This document shows positions 21,970-35,284 of a DNA stretch of 64,000 nucleotides, in pieces. The notes beneath the pieces were generated by a model that saw only the letters and a program-made list of their open reading frames with translations, searched no databases and was not told the DNA's origin. The translations under genes were made by a program, and so were the position numbers. The number at the start of each line of letters is the position of its first letter. Position 1 is the first letter of the stretch. This stretch comes from Neodiprion pinetum (lineage: Eukaryota > Arthropoda > Insecta > Hymenoptera > Diprionidae): the NCBI RefSeq assembly GCF_021155775.2, contig NC_060232.1:23753922-23817921 (forward strand). The letters run 5' to 3'.

Positions 21970-24314
21970 TGATATTCGGAGAGGTTCTATTTGGCTGCAA
22001 AAGTAGCATTGACAATTTGCTGTTCGTTTTTCTGGACACTTTATCGATATTTTCGGATTCCTCAACGTCACTTCACCTTTCGGTAAAAATACGAAAAGCC
22101 AAAGTCAATTTTCAGTTTGGTTGATTGCAATGCGATTACTTTTTTCTCTACTCAAAATGCTACTTAAGTTCTACGTTTGTAGATCAACTTCGCAGATTTG
22201 AATGACTTTAATCACTTCGTCGTTACAGCGCAGCTTATCGACTTGATTGAGATTCAGAATATCAGTGGCTTCGACAGAATTTAGGTTTATGCATTCTTCT
22301 CTGATCTTATTTATAAGTTACGCGTCGGTATGAAATTAGTATAAATTATTCACTCGTATTTTGGATGAAACAAGATCATTATTCATGCTTGATCCTGCTG
22401 AAAGTGAAATTATCAGTATTGCAGTAACGTAACGGCTTCCCTTCCGCTTTTATTTATTACTGTGTTTTTTTTTCTGATATTCCAAGTTCGAATGTACGAC
22501 ATTATAAACCGTAAATGAAGAAAATACAGTTGATCCATGACAGATTTACAGATCGCGATTCGGATTATACAACATGCACAATTCGAACACCATTGATTAT
22601 TTTTCCGAATGCAACCCGCTAAAAATGAGCCATATCTTAATAAGAACTGTAATCTAGAACTCAAGAAATTTATAGCTCAAATAAAATTTTTGAACAAATA
22701 TTATACAAAGGTCGTAACAAAGGGTAATACATAGAAATCGGGGAATTCAGAAGCTCGTGAACGCCGCAATGAAGAGTTCATTGGTTTGTGGATTATTATC
22801 TGCTGGGAGAAAAATGAACATGCCATAATATTAAATTGGGGGATGATGCTCTTCATTTGAATTATTATTTACTCAATCCTACTATTTCAGACATGAGAAA
22901 GTTTACTTTGAAAATCTACTACCCTCCAAGAAAATTTAAACGTTGAAAAGTTTTGACGTATTTTGATAAGAATTTGTAATTTTATCCCCTCCTTCTTTAT
23001 TTTGTGTATTTATGAGACATATATTGCGTAACAACGTGGTAACTCAATAGATGAAATGCACGAACAAGATCCCTTTGCATAATCCGATTGGATTGTGAAC
23101 AAAGAAAGAAATCAATATTAATAATTTGAACACGAAGGTATTAGTTTCTCACTGTATGCCTGTACCATTGTACATTATTGCAGCATCGCATCATGCGCAG
23201 GTTCAATCGGAGGCAAATCCTTGCCTTGAGCCCCGTTTCTGGAAAGCTATCAGCCATCTGTATTGTGCACGACACCGCGAGTCGAAGGGCTCTCACAATC
23301 AGCTAGCATTCGGTTCGTTGAACCGCCTCCAATATTCGCGGATAATCGGTTTCGTCGTCTCGAGGTTGTCCCCAAATTTTTCCCCCTCAAATCCAACGTA
23401 CATATTTAGGCAGTAAATGCGACAGATTGTGTAACATAAAGAAATACTGCCAGCCTCTTGTTTCCAACATGGCAGATGAGACACTTCGACTAAATTCTTT
23501 TTTTTTTTTCTTTTTTTTTATGGTTGGGCACGAATTGCGAAAAGCAATAGATACTTCAATCGGAGAGCAAAAAAGAATCTCACGGGTCTTGGAATTACTT
23601 CCTCGGGCCTGATTCGAATTTCTTATTCATCAAAATGGAATGCAAGATATAATTTCAATGATACAACTGGGTTAGAGGTAAGAACCTTGAGAGTTATAAT
23701 CTCCGTTTATTCAATCTAATAAATAAAGGTAAAATTACAGAATTATGGGATATTTGATATTACAGAATTCAGGGCTCTTAGAAATTAAAAGATAATGTAA
23801 TTGAATCCTGAATTTCCTTTCGTATTGAATGTGATTCGATATTTATTATTTATCTGCCTGCGATTTATAAAATTTAAATCCCATTTCTTTCTGGTCTAAT
23901 AATTTTCTATCCATTTACGAATCTGATCTATTTTGGAAATATCGCTACGTGTACATTCGATTGAAGGGAAGTCTCGAAGGAGACGAACAGGGAGATCTAG
24001 ATACACCCTAAACTGCTCGGCAATAAATATTTTTCACAGAATAGAACAGGCTTGAGAACTATCGTATTACAAGCATTGCCTAACTGCAAAATAAAAATAC
24101 GCATGAAGAATCAAGCCGAATAACCAAAGTACAAACAGATCTGCTCTTTAAATTTAAAGAAACAGAGTAACCGAAGTGCATAAAATTATCCCTTCTATAA
24201 TATAATACTATTAGAATCCTTTATAAATAATAATCTTTCATCCTCAATAAATATCTATCAACCCTTTCGTTTATTGTAATGCCCCATTCTGTAAGGGTAT
24301 GTTCTGAGACGCTA
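21970..24314. other. Gene-poor stretch between inverted MITE copies
   Basis: Short frames only, the longest a 96-codon plus frame at 23126-23416 that overlaps a minus frame. Poly(T) tracts lie near 23500-23519. No repeat recognised. Confidence 0.5.
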
Positions 24315-24742
24315 CACCGAGAGAAATTTTTAGTTCCAATTACCGCTCAATCCTTAACTATTTTGATTTTTTATCACAATCGAAAAATATATTTCTTGGT
24401 AGAAAGTGAAAATTAGTTTTGTAGCTGTTACCAGAAAGTCTAGTATCCGTTACTATTTGTTCTCATTACGATCACTGTTACTATATTTTCTTGTAACCGT
24501 TGCGAAAATTTAACGCTTGTGCAACAACAAATTGATGTTAAACCCTTGTTTAACTAAAAAAGTAGAGTAAACATCACAAACTGACTTTGCGTTTCAATTA
24601 CCAAAAAAGGATCGACAATAGCGCAAAATGGTTACGCGTACCTCGTTTTTCGTAATTCCAACAATATTGAAACAGTTTTTTCAACGATACCTGTTTTACT
24701 GAATTTTTCTAGTTACTATATCAAATGAAATTTTTCTCAGCG
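24315..24742 (-). mobile_element. CACTGAG-ended MITE, copy 2 (inverted)
   Basis: Full-length copy in the opposite orientation to copy 1, about 2.3 kb away. The ends are CACCGAGAGAAATTT and, complemented, CGCTGAGAAAAATTT. TA flanks both ends, consistent with a TA target duplication in this copy. Copies 1 and 2 together form a pair of about 430-bp inverted arms. Confidence 0.8.
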
Positions 24743-25841
24743 TACGCAGAGTATAAGTTCACAAATTTGGAAGTCGGAGTAAAAGTTCGCTGAACGATTT
24801 TGAAAATCAAAATTCGTCCGATCGGTGAATTCCTTCCGGTTGACAGTATTTTTCTGTGAACATGAACCGAATCACGAAGATCGGGAAACCGCTCATCGAG
24901 CTTCTCCCAAAGCGTTTCTGGCAGCGCGGAATTTTCGTGGCTGGATTACACTGGTCGACTTGAAGTTTGAGTGAGAGAAGGTGGGATTTGGGGACTCGAA
25001 GTAGCAGGGAGCATTAGAGGAGGTGAAGTAATCCGATTGAGGAGAGGGTCGAATACATGTGGAAGCCCCAAAATCCGTTCGACCGTTCGCTTATTCGAGT
25101 CACGAGTCGCGAGTATCCAGCCAACATTTAATATCGGGACACTTAATGAAATTCTACCCCAGGACGCGCACTAAAGTTCCGATACATTAACCACCTGACC
25201 AGTCACAGATAGCCACTATACGGTCACCATGTCTAGCTTACGGGGTTCGTCGTGCGGTGTGTAAGCAGAGAAGAGACGCGTGATTTACGCACACGTGCGT
25301 GCCGAATACACGTGTATATTCGTCGGAACAATTTGGATTCGCACGCGCGGATTACCGCCCTGGAAACACGAATACAGAGAATCGGTTAAATAGAGGAACG
25401 ATTTACCACCCAAAGGCAACCTCACCGTACACAAACGCTGCTTGGTGGGTACTAATCGATTCCATTTATCTATGCTTCACCCATAGACGCGTGGATACGT
25501 GGGTGTACGCACAATGTGCGAATGTGAGCGCAAATCAAAACACGAGGAGAAACCATGAAGGCCACAATCATACACCTCTCGACAACCATGTTTGCATTGT
25601 TGTAGATACCGTGAAAGGAAGAAGAAAAATGTAGTGTCAACTCCTGTAGAGTATAATTTGGTGTCATTCCAACACACTATCCGATGCGAATCATTCGACA
25701 CTGCTTCAGGTCAATCGGACACTATCTGATCTTGCATTTCCGAGTTGACCGCAAAAATTCCTCTTTCGAAGACCAATTTTAGTCAATTTTAACACCACTA
25801 GTTTTTGCAGTGTATTCGAATAAACGTTTCATGTTACAGAT
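24743..25841. other. Gene-poor, moderately GC-rich stretch
   Basis: A 111-codon plus frame (25299-25634) overlaps two minus frames (65 and 74 codons); no domain was recognised in any. No repeat seen. Confidence 0.45.
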
Positions 25842-27085
25842 TACCCAGTGAACACATGACCTCCATATGACGTCATAGATAGGTCACATAGAGATCATCG
25901 ACTTTTTACATAGATATGACATAAAAATGACTTTATTGATGACTCTGATATGATGTCATGTAGTATGACATCATTATGACATAGTGCTGACATAAAATTT
26001 GACTTTTGTATGACGTCATGATTGTGACTTAAATATTACGTAAATATTATGTCTTATCCCTATCATATGTGTGACGTCACATCAAAGTCATAAATTTATA
26101 TATTATTTACGTAAGAAATAAATCATACAATTACATAAATTACAAGTCATATTCTGACGTCAAAAGGATATCATAATACCGTCATATTCTTACGTAAGAA
26201 ACAACTCATACTTTTACGTAAAATTGATGTACGATGAACGTCATACTTAAGCATCAGCTTCCGGTCATTCTTTTACATACGAGTGACATAATACTAATGT
26301 CACGACGGTATAAAAAAAAACGATCAACGATACTTTTCTATTTATGTTCTATGTTGTATCATGTATTGATTTAATAATTCATAAGTGGAATTTCATATGA
26401 CATTTCTTAATTTTTACTTTTATATTTAGTGTCCAAATTTAACTTACCGCAAATTCTCTTTAAATGCAAACATTAAATATATTTTTAACATTGAAAATAT
26501 TAGGAGATTGTCATAAATAAAATATATAAACTAATTTCAAAATTAATTATTATATTGTAATAGAGGTACAGTAACAAAATAATCACTATTTATAAATGAA
26601 AAATATAAACATTTTGACTTTACAAGTTCTGTTGTAACAGTTATATTATTATAAGCATTCTTAAATACTTTTTATCACTATGACATCAGAGTTATGTCAT
26701 CGAGACGTCAGGTAAGTTATAATCATGTCAGCCAGACGTCACAATTTTGTAAGCAACTTTACATCACTATTTTACCTCAAATTTAAGTCATCTTGACGTC
26801 AGCTAAATAACAAGTACGTCAGCTGGACGTCATATTTTTGTAAGCTTCCGGTACCGACTTTACTTCTCTATGACATCAGAGTTATGTCATTTTGACGTCA
26901 GTTAAGTCATAGTGATGTCAATTGGAGGTCATATTTACGTCATTTATCTGACGTAAGAATCTTACGTCAGGAAGTGGGAAATTATGAGTCATATGTGACT
27001 CATATATGACTCACATCTTACGTAAATCATGACGTGACATGACGTCATTCTGACATCAGTTTGACATAATTGTGTTCACTGGGTA
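25842..27085. mobile_element. 1.24-kb TIR element made of TGACGTCA/TTACGTAA palindromes
   Basis: The ends are perfect 15-bp inverted repeats: TACCCAGTGAACACA (25842-25856) and TGTGTTCACTGGGTA (27071-27085). The outermost TA may belong to the repeat or be a TA target duplication. The body from the left end to about 26310 and from about 26670 to the right end is a degenerate array of short self-complementary words: at least seven exact TGACGTCA octamers, at least four TTACGTAA, and many TGACATCA, TGATGTCA and GACGTCAG variants. A 23-bp palindrome lies at 26948-26970. The right array shows a higher-order period: the unit starting CTATGACATCAGAGTTATGTCAT recurs at 26678 and 26878, with a diverged unit between. 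About 26310-26670 is an AT-rich spacer. No coding capacity; superfamily not recognised. Confidence 0.8.
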
Positions 27086-28553
27086 CAGTGATACGGACTC
27101 TTTTATAAATTGTATATAGTTATGAGGAAATAAGCAATTCAATGAGTTGAAATTTGTGACAGTTTAAATAGCGTGTCTATTGCGTAAATCAAATAATAAT
27201 GTAGTAAAATACGAGTGGTATGAGTGGATGAATGAATTTCATCGGTTACGAACTTTGCCAGAAGTCGCCGAAGAATTAACGTCTAATTAATACCTCGTAG
27301 CCCACATTTTCAATATATTCGCACATTTCAATACATCCAACTTTATAATCTACATTTTTTCTAAAACTGTAAATGGAAACATAACAATTTTAACAGGCTT
27401 ATAGTTTTAAAAGTGAAGAGCCATCTACAAAAACGAAAACGTAGCACAACAGCTTGAAAAAATCCGTCATTAAATATTTACCTGCTTTTTCACCAATAAA
27501 CTTCGGAGCCTGTTTGAACAACAATAAAAAAAAGTAAGCGCTGAGTAAAAACAAAAACTAGTATTTTTTGTAGAAAAGGCTAGTTACAAAAAAATTATCG
27601 AATTAAATTTGTATGTACACATTTCTATGTAGAAAAGGCGTATTTTAATCTTGCGAATGAATGAATTGATGAATGAATGAATTGATGAATGAATGATTAA
27701 AAAACAATGAACGTTTACAATTTCATTCATACCAACTTATATACCTATGATTTATTCATTTATTAAAAGAAAAGAAATATATACATTTTACATAAAAAGA
27801 AAGAGAACGCAAATTTGATAGTAAAACAAAACTGACTGATTTTACATCTATAAATACATGGCTAAAAAATTTTCTTTATAATTTAAACCTTGTATCCTTA
27901 ATAAGTTTTCTTTATTTTGTGCCTTAACGAAATATTTCTTGTCATAAATAACAACCGTTACAAATCGTCGTAAAATTTCGGGGCGATCATTAGCCTAATT
28001 TCGTTCGTTTTTGGATTTCCCACCTAGCTTCGGAAATAAAGTCTCTGACACAATTGCGAGTGTCAGAGAGAGCGAGACATCGTGAGGAGAAATATTCTCT
28101 TTGCGTATCGGTTCACTTTGAAACGCAAGACAGTTTAAACGTGCATTCGCCAAGAAGCTCAAGTGAGATTTGATAGACTGTTGCTACTTTCGTTTGAGAA
28201 ATTTATTCCGAGATAGAACGTTCAGGTGAAACAAACAATCTATCCTACGATACCTTCCAAGTTCCCGACCAACATCGCAATCCATCACTTTGGCTCCGCC
28301 ACTTGTGGCAGCTTATCTGAGAATATCGTGTTAATATTAGCACGAGAGCGGACTTGCACGTGAGGATTTGTTGAATTTCATGCAAAACCCGGATCATCCG
28401 AGTTCCGGTCGTGCCTACGGAGAACATCCAAAAAAAAAAAAGAAAAAAAAACAGGAAATTTCGACGAAAGACCATCTCGCCCAACGAGAATAATATCACG
28501 TAACGGTATATTTCGATCGTAGTCCGATTTAGTCTGCGGAAAATTTTGCCTAC
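27086..28553. other. AT-rich stretch, no gene seen
   Basis: Very AT-rich to about 27960, then mixed. A 128-codon minus frame (28245-28631) overlaps foldback copy 2 and includes a poly-Phe run from a poly(A) tract (about 28428-28450), so it is not called as a gene. Confidence 0.5.
27654..27697. repeat. 16-bp tandem repeat (GAATGAATGAATTGAT)
   Basis: About 2.75 copies of a 16-bp unit which itself is built from the tetramer GAAT. A shorter GAATGAAT run occurs at about 37411-37423. Confidence 0.85.
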
Positions 28554-29112
28554 GGGTGAAATTCCGAATTTGAAAAATTTCCAAAGCGCTAAATTCCGAA
28601 TTTTTTGGTGGCGCAACTTGAAGTAAAGCAATCAAACTTTGACGAAACGTCAACATTTCGAATGGTGCGAAATCCAAAGCTTAAATGTTCTGAAAGGACA
28701 AAATGTCGATAGGTCGTAACTCCAACAAATCAAAGTTCCGAAAGTGGGAAAATGAAAAAATCTGCGAAATTACGAATGATCGGAGATTTTCAGTTCTGTG
28801 AATTTCCGGCTTGGTGAAATTTCACCACTTTGATCTTGCTTTGTCTTGGATTTTCGATGTTTTTTCGGTTTTTCTGATTTTTTACACCCACTCGTAGACC
28901 AAACTACGCTGTACGAGTATATTTTAATTTTCGGAATTTTACTCTATCGAAACTTTACTTTTCGGAATCTTGCATTTCGAAACTTTGATCCTTCAGGTTT
29001 CCGATCATTCGAAACTTCATTGTTTCGTAAAAGTTTGATTTCCTCACCTCAAGTTTCACCATCAAGTAATTCGGAATAAGACGCTTTCGGAACTTTCAAA
29101 ACTCGGTAGTTT
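28554..29112 (+). mobile_element. CCGAA/TTCGG foldback element, copy 2
   Basis: Aligned in order with copy 1: GAATTTGAAAAATTTCC at the left, a CTTGGTGAAATTTCACCAC centre, CAAACTACGCTGTACG, then TTTCGTAAAAGTTTGATTTC and TTTCAAAACTCGG to the right. It lacks the 71-bp hairpin of copy 1 and so shows the empty site. No coding capacity. Confidence 0.7.
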
Positions 29113-29296
29113 AACTCTGTCCCAATTTTCGAAGCGCATAGCATTCGATTCTGTACAGCAGGGAAGTACTTTTCAGCGTGAGAAAAACCCCTTCCAAGAA
29201 TATTATAAAACGAAATTTCAATTTAACTTCCGCTTCTCGTGAGGTTTCAGATTCCTTGGTCTATTGTGATCGCTCGACGAGAAACGAATGAAACAA
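29112..29296 (+). repeat. Second copy of the 180-bp flank repeat
   Basis: Nearly identical to 15119-15298, including TTCGAAGCGCATRGCATTCG and CTTCCGCTTCTCGTGAGG. Identity stops abruptly just after GAGAAACG..ATGAAAC in both places, defining the right limit of the duplicated unit. Confidence 0.75.
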
Positions 29297-29712
29297 TTCT
29301 ACCCCGTAAAATTTCAGGGTGGAAAAGTCCACCGGTGAAAGGTTGCGGGAAAGGTCCGCTCCCGAAGTGGTACACCACGCGTGTGCTCAGGCATGGATGG
29401 AAAGGAGATTGGCAGAAAAAATCATGGTCATTCGTCCAACAAATCGTCCTGGTCGAATGTCCCTCCCATGCTTTTTCCCTTACCCACCTATGCGAGATAA
29501 GGTTTTCCATTTTCCTTAGCGGGGTTTCTTCCGCATCTTTTTCCCCGTACGTCGTACCGCCATGGGGATACGCAGGAGGGTTTCGCGTCCCATGCACGCT
29601 GAGTTATGGAACGCAGATATCCTGCGGTTGTACTTACGACTGGGACGCGGAACCTGGTGCTGGGACTCTTTACGCAGAGATTTCCTTCTTTTTTCCCTGT
29701 ATCTCTATTTAG
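29239..29712 (+). other. Unrecognised 157-codon open frame
   Basis: The frame starts in the repeated flank, which argues against it being a host gene from that start, then crosses a GC-richer patch (29300-29760). It has no recognisable domain and is overlapped by a 116-codon minus frame (29247-29597) and a 98-codon plus frame. I regard it as a probable chance frame; a real exon on either strand is possible. Confidence 0.12.
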
Positions 29713-29759
29713 CTTCTTCCCTCTCCTTTCCACATACGCGGTACTGGAATTGCTATGTT

Positions 29760-32700
29760 TTATCATATTTTATTATACATGAGATGCGGCGGTCTTTCGA
29801 CGAGGATGAAATCCCTTCGCCGGCCCTTCTTCTACGGAAAAAACAATCCGGATCCTAGTTTTTGTGTACATCGCGTCGGTTCGATTAATCCCCGCTTCGA
29901 AAGGAGCGAGGTATCCCAGATTTTGTGTGGGAAATTTTCAGTTATGGGTAAACGATTAGATGGGAGAATTTAGATTGAAATGTAATTTTTTTGTGTTATC
30001 AGGTTCACTCGGATATGAATAACTCCTGAGTTTTACAGCTCTCGGAGGTCGATTAACTTTTATAACAATTTTATTCATTCTAATTTTTAGCACTTTCTGC
30101 CATCGGAAAAAATATATCTCATCCGCCGTTTTATGTGTCTCCAAAAAATCTGACATTTCGAAATGTTAGGTTCATTTTCATATATATTCGCAGCAGCAAC
30201 CACTAATCAGGTTTTTTTTTCACAGAAACAGTTGTTTTGAGATTTACGAGAACAAAATAAAAATATCTGGTTGATTTCACTGAAAAGTTGAGCATTTTCA
30301 ACTGTCATCCAAGGACAAAGCTTTTGTTGAGAAAAGAAATCAAGGTGTTTCTCGCAAATGGTTGCGCTAGTAATAAAATTTGGAGGATTTTCATATCTCA
30401 ATACATCCGATAAGATATGAAAATTTCACCAATAATAAAAAATTTTTAATCTGATTCCTAGTTGGTAAATTTCAGAATTGCCCATACATCGTAATAACGA
30501 GGGGATGAACGGAAATTAAGATCTCCGAAGTATTTTGTACGGGATTCGGGGATCTCTAATAAGCTTTGCGACGACGCTGCACGAGACAACCTCACCCACC
30601 CCGAGGCGAATGGAAACGACGTGCGCATACAAACTGCCGTGAAAGTTATAAGCGTGGGCTGGGATCACAATTCCAAAAGCCTGAAAGTCCGAACGCCTGA
30701 ATATATTGAAAATATGAATTTAATGAATTTCCAGAAACTCAGCTCTCAAATCGTTTATCGATACTTCAATTAAGATGTGGTTTCAAAACTAGGATATGAT
30801 ACTATAATTGTGACGTAAATCTAAGAAAATTATTACAATATTGTTTCTTCAACTAGTCACAATCCACTTAGGTGTACAAAAAAACATCAAATTCTATACT
30901 GAAATCAAATATTTCCTGCAGAGTAATATTAATTTTCATGGATAATAATTTTTCACGAATCCGGTACTTTCGATCGTTATTAATTTTTCACCCAATCATG
31001 GTTCCGATGTTCGAAAGAGAAATGTGAAGAACATAAATCTATCCGTTACTTTTAAATTTTCACAACATCACACAGTAACCATCAATCAAAACACACGAAT
31101 CACACAATTTCTCCCACATTATATACACATAAGAAACGAAAGCTCCGAGATTTCGTCGCAGCTTTTTTAATATGTTTGAAACAAGTGTCTGACACTTCCT
31201 GGATCGTATATGCATATATCCAACACAGACGGACGTTAATCAATTATTGATATTACGATCGATACGTGGGAGGAAAATCCATCGGGGTGTGCAAAAAAGT
31301 CCTTGTGAGCTCTACGGGGTCGGTGGAAATCCCAGAGATTACTAATCTTTGTTAGAGGTAAACAGCCACGGGGTGATCGATTGTGACAGGTTAACTACGA
31401 GGCAGTCGCCGTTTGTTTTTAGTGAGGAATATACGCGATAGAGCGCCCTGATTTCACACCGCTCGTTCATTAGCCCCGCAAATTGTTACGAGTCGTTTGT
31501 TACACAACGAGAGATCGTTTCCGTCACGATTACTGCTATTTTCATTCGTTGTTTTGGCTATCGTTGCAAGTAATTAGTCAAATTCAGTCCCATTATGATC
31601 AATTCGTTCATTCGTTCACCAAAACTTTCACTCTAATGGCTCATACACGGCACACTACAATTTTAGAGTTGATTTAATCATTTTCCAGTGTATGACTAGA
31701 GTAAAAAAGAAATAGTAAAAATTACAAATTAAATATTGATATGAGAATTCGAAAGTTAAAATTACAAATATTTGTGTCATATTCACTAAAAGAATTGTAA
31801 CAAATAATACAAATATAAAGTTGACCTACTGAGACATTATGGTTAGTTAAATTCTGTTAACAGTGTATGTCACTATAATTGACCTGTGTTTTTTCAATCA
31901 TTGTTATTTTCATTCACACCAGTTTGCTTTGGCGAAAGCATTGTCAGTAAAGATGAATTCGTTTACAAGAGTGTACAATAAATTTTCCGCGTATCATCAA
32001 ACTACAAAAAGGACCGGCATTAATTCAACCACAGAACAACATTAAGCTGTAATTTCGGTGACTAACTAGCTTAATAAGATATTTCATTTTATTTTAATTT
32101 ATTTTTTTTTTTGATAGTTTATATTTTATTGATTTAACGTGTTTCTACGCTGACAGTATTATGGCGTTGGTGCACTTACAGATCATTAAAAGCAGTATCG
32201 CATGAATAGGAGAACGTAAACTCCAGTGTTATATATTTGCCGCAAAGAACCTCGCCGAAGCAACCCCTCGGAAAATATCAATGCTGGTTTTACTGGAAGG
32301 GCATCGAGAGGCTTCAAAGAATTGATCTAGGATGAAAGAGATAGTGGCAAAATGATCAGGGGAGAAGCGAATGCATGGCATCAGCACTGAATAAACGTGA
32401 AGAGGTAAAAGGTACTTTTTTCGTGCCAGCCTCTTGTCCGAATCGCAATACCCTTATATTCTTCGACCACTCGAACGGAAGACACTCTCCGCACGATTCT
32501 TCCTTTGTATTTGGTACGAGATTCTGAAATTGATCGTAAGCGGTGCGCCCACTTCTCGACTTCGAAGGAATATTGGATCCACCAACCGCGAGTCGTGTCG
32601 AAAGAAGACGCCGAAGATCAATCCGGCCTCTTTATTTTACAAATATCCAATATACCTGGGAGTCTATCCCGGATGAGATGATCGTCTTCCGTGCTTGACA

Positions 32701-34634
32701 ATTGGATCGATGATTGTTGACAGTTGCTTGTTGATTATTGGTACTCCAAAGTCATCTGATACAATAATTGTGTCGGTAACTTCACTTGAACAGCAGATTC
32801 GTAATAATAATGACCAAATTTTTGATTTTCAAAAACTGACACGATAACTTTTCTATCTAATTTTTTACCCTTGGCTGAAATTAGTTTCAAGTATAAATCT
32901 TCGAAAGAACTTTCACATGTCATGATCTGTTTCGCAATTCTTTCATGTATAAATTTTTAGTAACTTTTATTAAATCCTGTTTGAAGGGTCGTCGGACTTT
33001 TGATATTGAATCGAAAATTTTACACACCGTAAGAATTTTATTAAAACCACATTTTCCAAAAAATCTGGACTGCCAGGAATCATATAAAAGGGATTTAATT
33101 CTTGACGCTGGATGGTATTATATGCGTGATTGTTATCGAGATCGGTGATCGCCGATCGCGCAAGGTTCATTAAAAAGAAACATGAACTGTCTTATACCAC
33201 AAACAAAAGCCTTTGGCCTACCGGGTAAAAATATTATCACGTATTGCTCCCGTCTCACGATGTAATTCGTCGTTCGACAACTTTCAGGCGCTTATAGATT
33301 TTTAGAGCTTTCACTTAAGCTCTATATCAATACGATCGATGCACGGAGAGCCGAAACATACCAGTTGTAAGATTTCCAACATCCACGAAATTGTCAGTAC
33401 GATCAAGAATTTTCGTTCTTCTTAAGATTAGATCATGACAAAAGCACGGCTCCGAGGAGCTTACGTAGATAACACAAAAGAGCTCGTATCGATCGCTCGC
33501 TCGGTCGATAATAACGTAACGTGGTAGTGCGATATACGATTAAATTTCGTAAACAATCGGTTAGCTGCGTGACATGTGATGCGAATGAATGGACGGAAAG
33601 AATATCAGAGCCAGCGTTGAAAAGTTTTCCGAGGAGGCATGTTGAGGACAGAATTCGAAGCAGATCGGTGGCATTTGAAATCCTTTTCCACCCTAGTTCG
33701 TTGGCGGTATAACCCACGCTGTTTACACGCGATCCAAATCTTTCTTCAATTTTTCTTCGTATCTTCGCATAAGTAGTGTTTTTGCGAAATTATGACCGAC
33801 ATTGGCTTCCAAAATGCAACCTCAAACAATGTGCTAAGAAATGATGTGGGTGTGTCGTTAAGGGTTTTTTTTTAAACGAAGATTCCGCCATCGCTGACAA
33901 TGTAACACGTGGAGTAAGCTGGCAGGTGAGTCATGTCATGTGGGTTGAGTTAGTACATCATGCTACTCTAATTTATGAGTTGTCGTACAAGTATTTGCTG
34001 GTCTTGGTGTCTCATTTTTCGGCCTTGTGCCCCTAAAACTTGATTGTATTGTATTCTGTTCTTGTTAGGTTGCTGTTCTTTAGTTATCATCGTAGGGGTT
34101 GGGAATTTTTGAGCTACACAATGCAAGTTATAAGATCGTTATGAGTTATTTTGTTTTTTATTCATACCTAATTATCACCTGTCGTTGGATAAGTTTAAGG
34201 TCGGTCTGACCCCAGTGTGGCCGCAGTGTGATTCCGCAGAGATGTGGGAGCTGAGGGTTACATTTCAATCACGTTATTACTGTGAATCAACAGACATCTA
34301 CTTGGCAGTAGTATGTGATTTGAATCTTTTTACGTACGCCGTGATTATATCCATACATTTTTGATCAGAGAAGGTATCCTTGAGGATAACAAGTTCTGGG
34401 TAGCAGGTAATTCACAAGAACTAGATTTCTTGATTAACCGTAAATTTGGCTGGCACGATGTCATTTACACACTGACCTTATTCTGGTACTTGACTTAGCG
34501 ATAAACCAAAATTCAGTACGTCACCTCGAATATTCTCTAAATACGCGACTTCACGTTACATCACCTTGCCTTTCGATATTTCGAAATTTTTTCGAATCGG
34601 ATGCCCCTTAGCAATTCGATATCATTTTGCCCAT
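29760..34634. other. Long gene-poor stretch
   Basis: About 4.9 kb with only short frames. A GC-richer patch at 33433-33720 has overlapping frames of 94 codons (minus) and 63 codons (plus). A consensus-like donor CAG/GTGAGT occurs at about 33926 but nothing upstream looks clearly exonic. No repeat family recognised. Confidence 0.5.
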
Positions 34635-35177
34635 TTAACTCTGAGTATTCTTACCACCTGTTTTATGTCCATTTTTTGTATACTCAGAGAACTTTTCAAC
34701 ATATTTCTTTGCAGTTTTTTTTTCCATTTCTGATAGTATACTAATAGGTTTTCAACACTCGAACGTAATTATTGCGATATTATGTAAATTGTAAATGTTA
34801 GAAGCAAGTTGATTGAAAAAAATCGTGAAAATTGAAGTAGTAATCTGAAATCGGATTTTAAAAATTCGAAACGGCAGTGAACGGAAATTCCCAATTCTGT
34901 CCAGCATTGTTTATGGTTACTGGTTACGAATCTGAAATCAAGTTTTTAAAATTCAGTATGACAAATCCAAGCAGCGACCCCGAGAACCCTTGCATAGATT
35001 TTTTTGACCGGATTTGATCAAATTTGAAATTTTCGTTTGCCATATCGAATCCGCCACTTTGAACTTTTGCAATCTCATTTCAGATTCGTAATCAGCAACC
35101 CCAAAAGCCACAGAATACTCTCCTGTTATAAAAGTTGACTCATTGTCAGCACAATAACGCGTGGTTCAAAGAGTTAA
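34635..35177 (+). mobile_element. Probable TTAA-flanked MITE, diverged
   Basis: TTAA lies at 34635-34638 and 35174-35177; the first eight bases inward (TTAACTCT) match on both sides but the symmetry is then lost. The right third (AGATTCGTAATCAGCAACCC, then AAAAGCC and AAGTTGAC) resembles the right third of the piggyBac-like MITE at 18085-18408 in the same order. The right end is therefore credible and the left end is uncertain. Confidence 0.45.
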
Positions 35178-35284
35178 CTTGTTGACCCTCAGTCAATAAA
35201 CAGATTTTTCAACCCTCGCGAAGCCTGCCCACCTCCGGCACAGGTGCAGCAAGAATCCTGTGACTTCCACTGCCACGTCGGCAT

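Noticed and set aside
33915..33935. CAG/GTGAGT, a consensus splice donor
   Set aside because: No credible open frame or acceptor upstream; such sites occur by chance.
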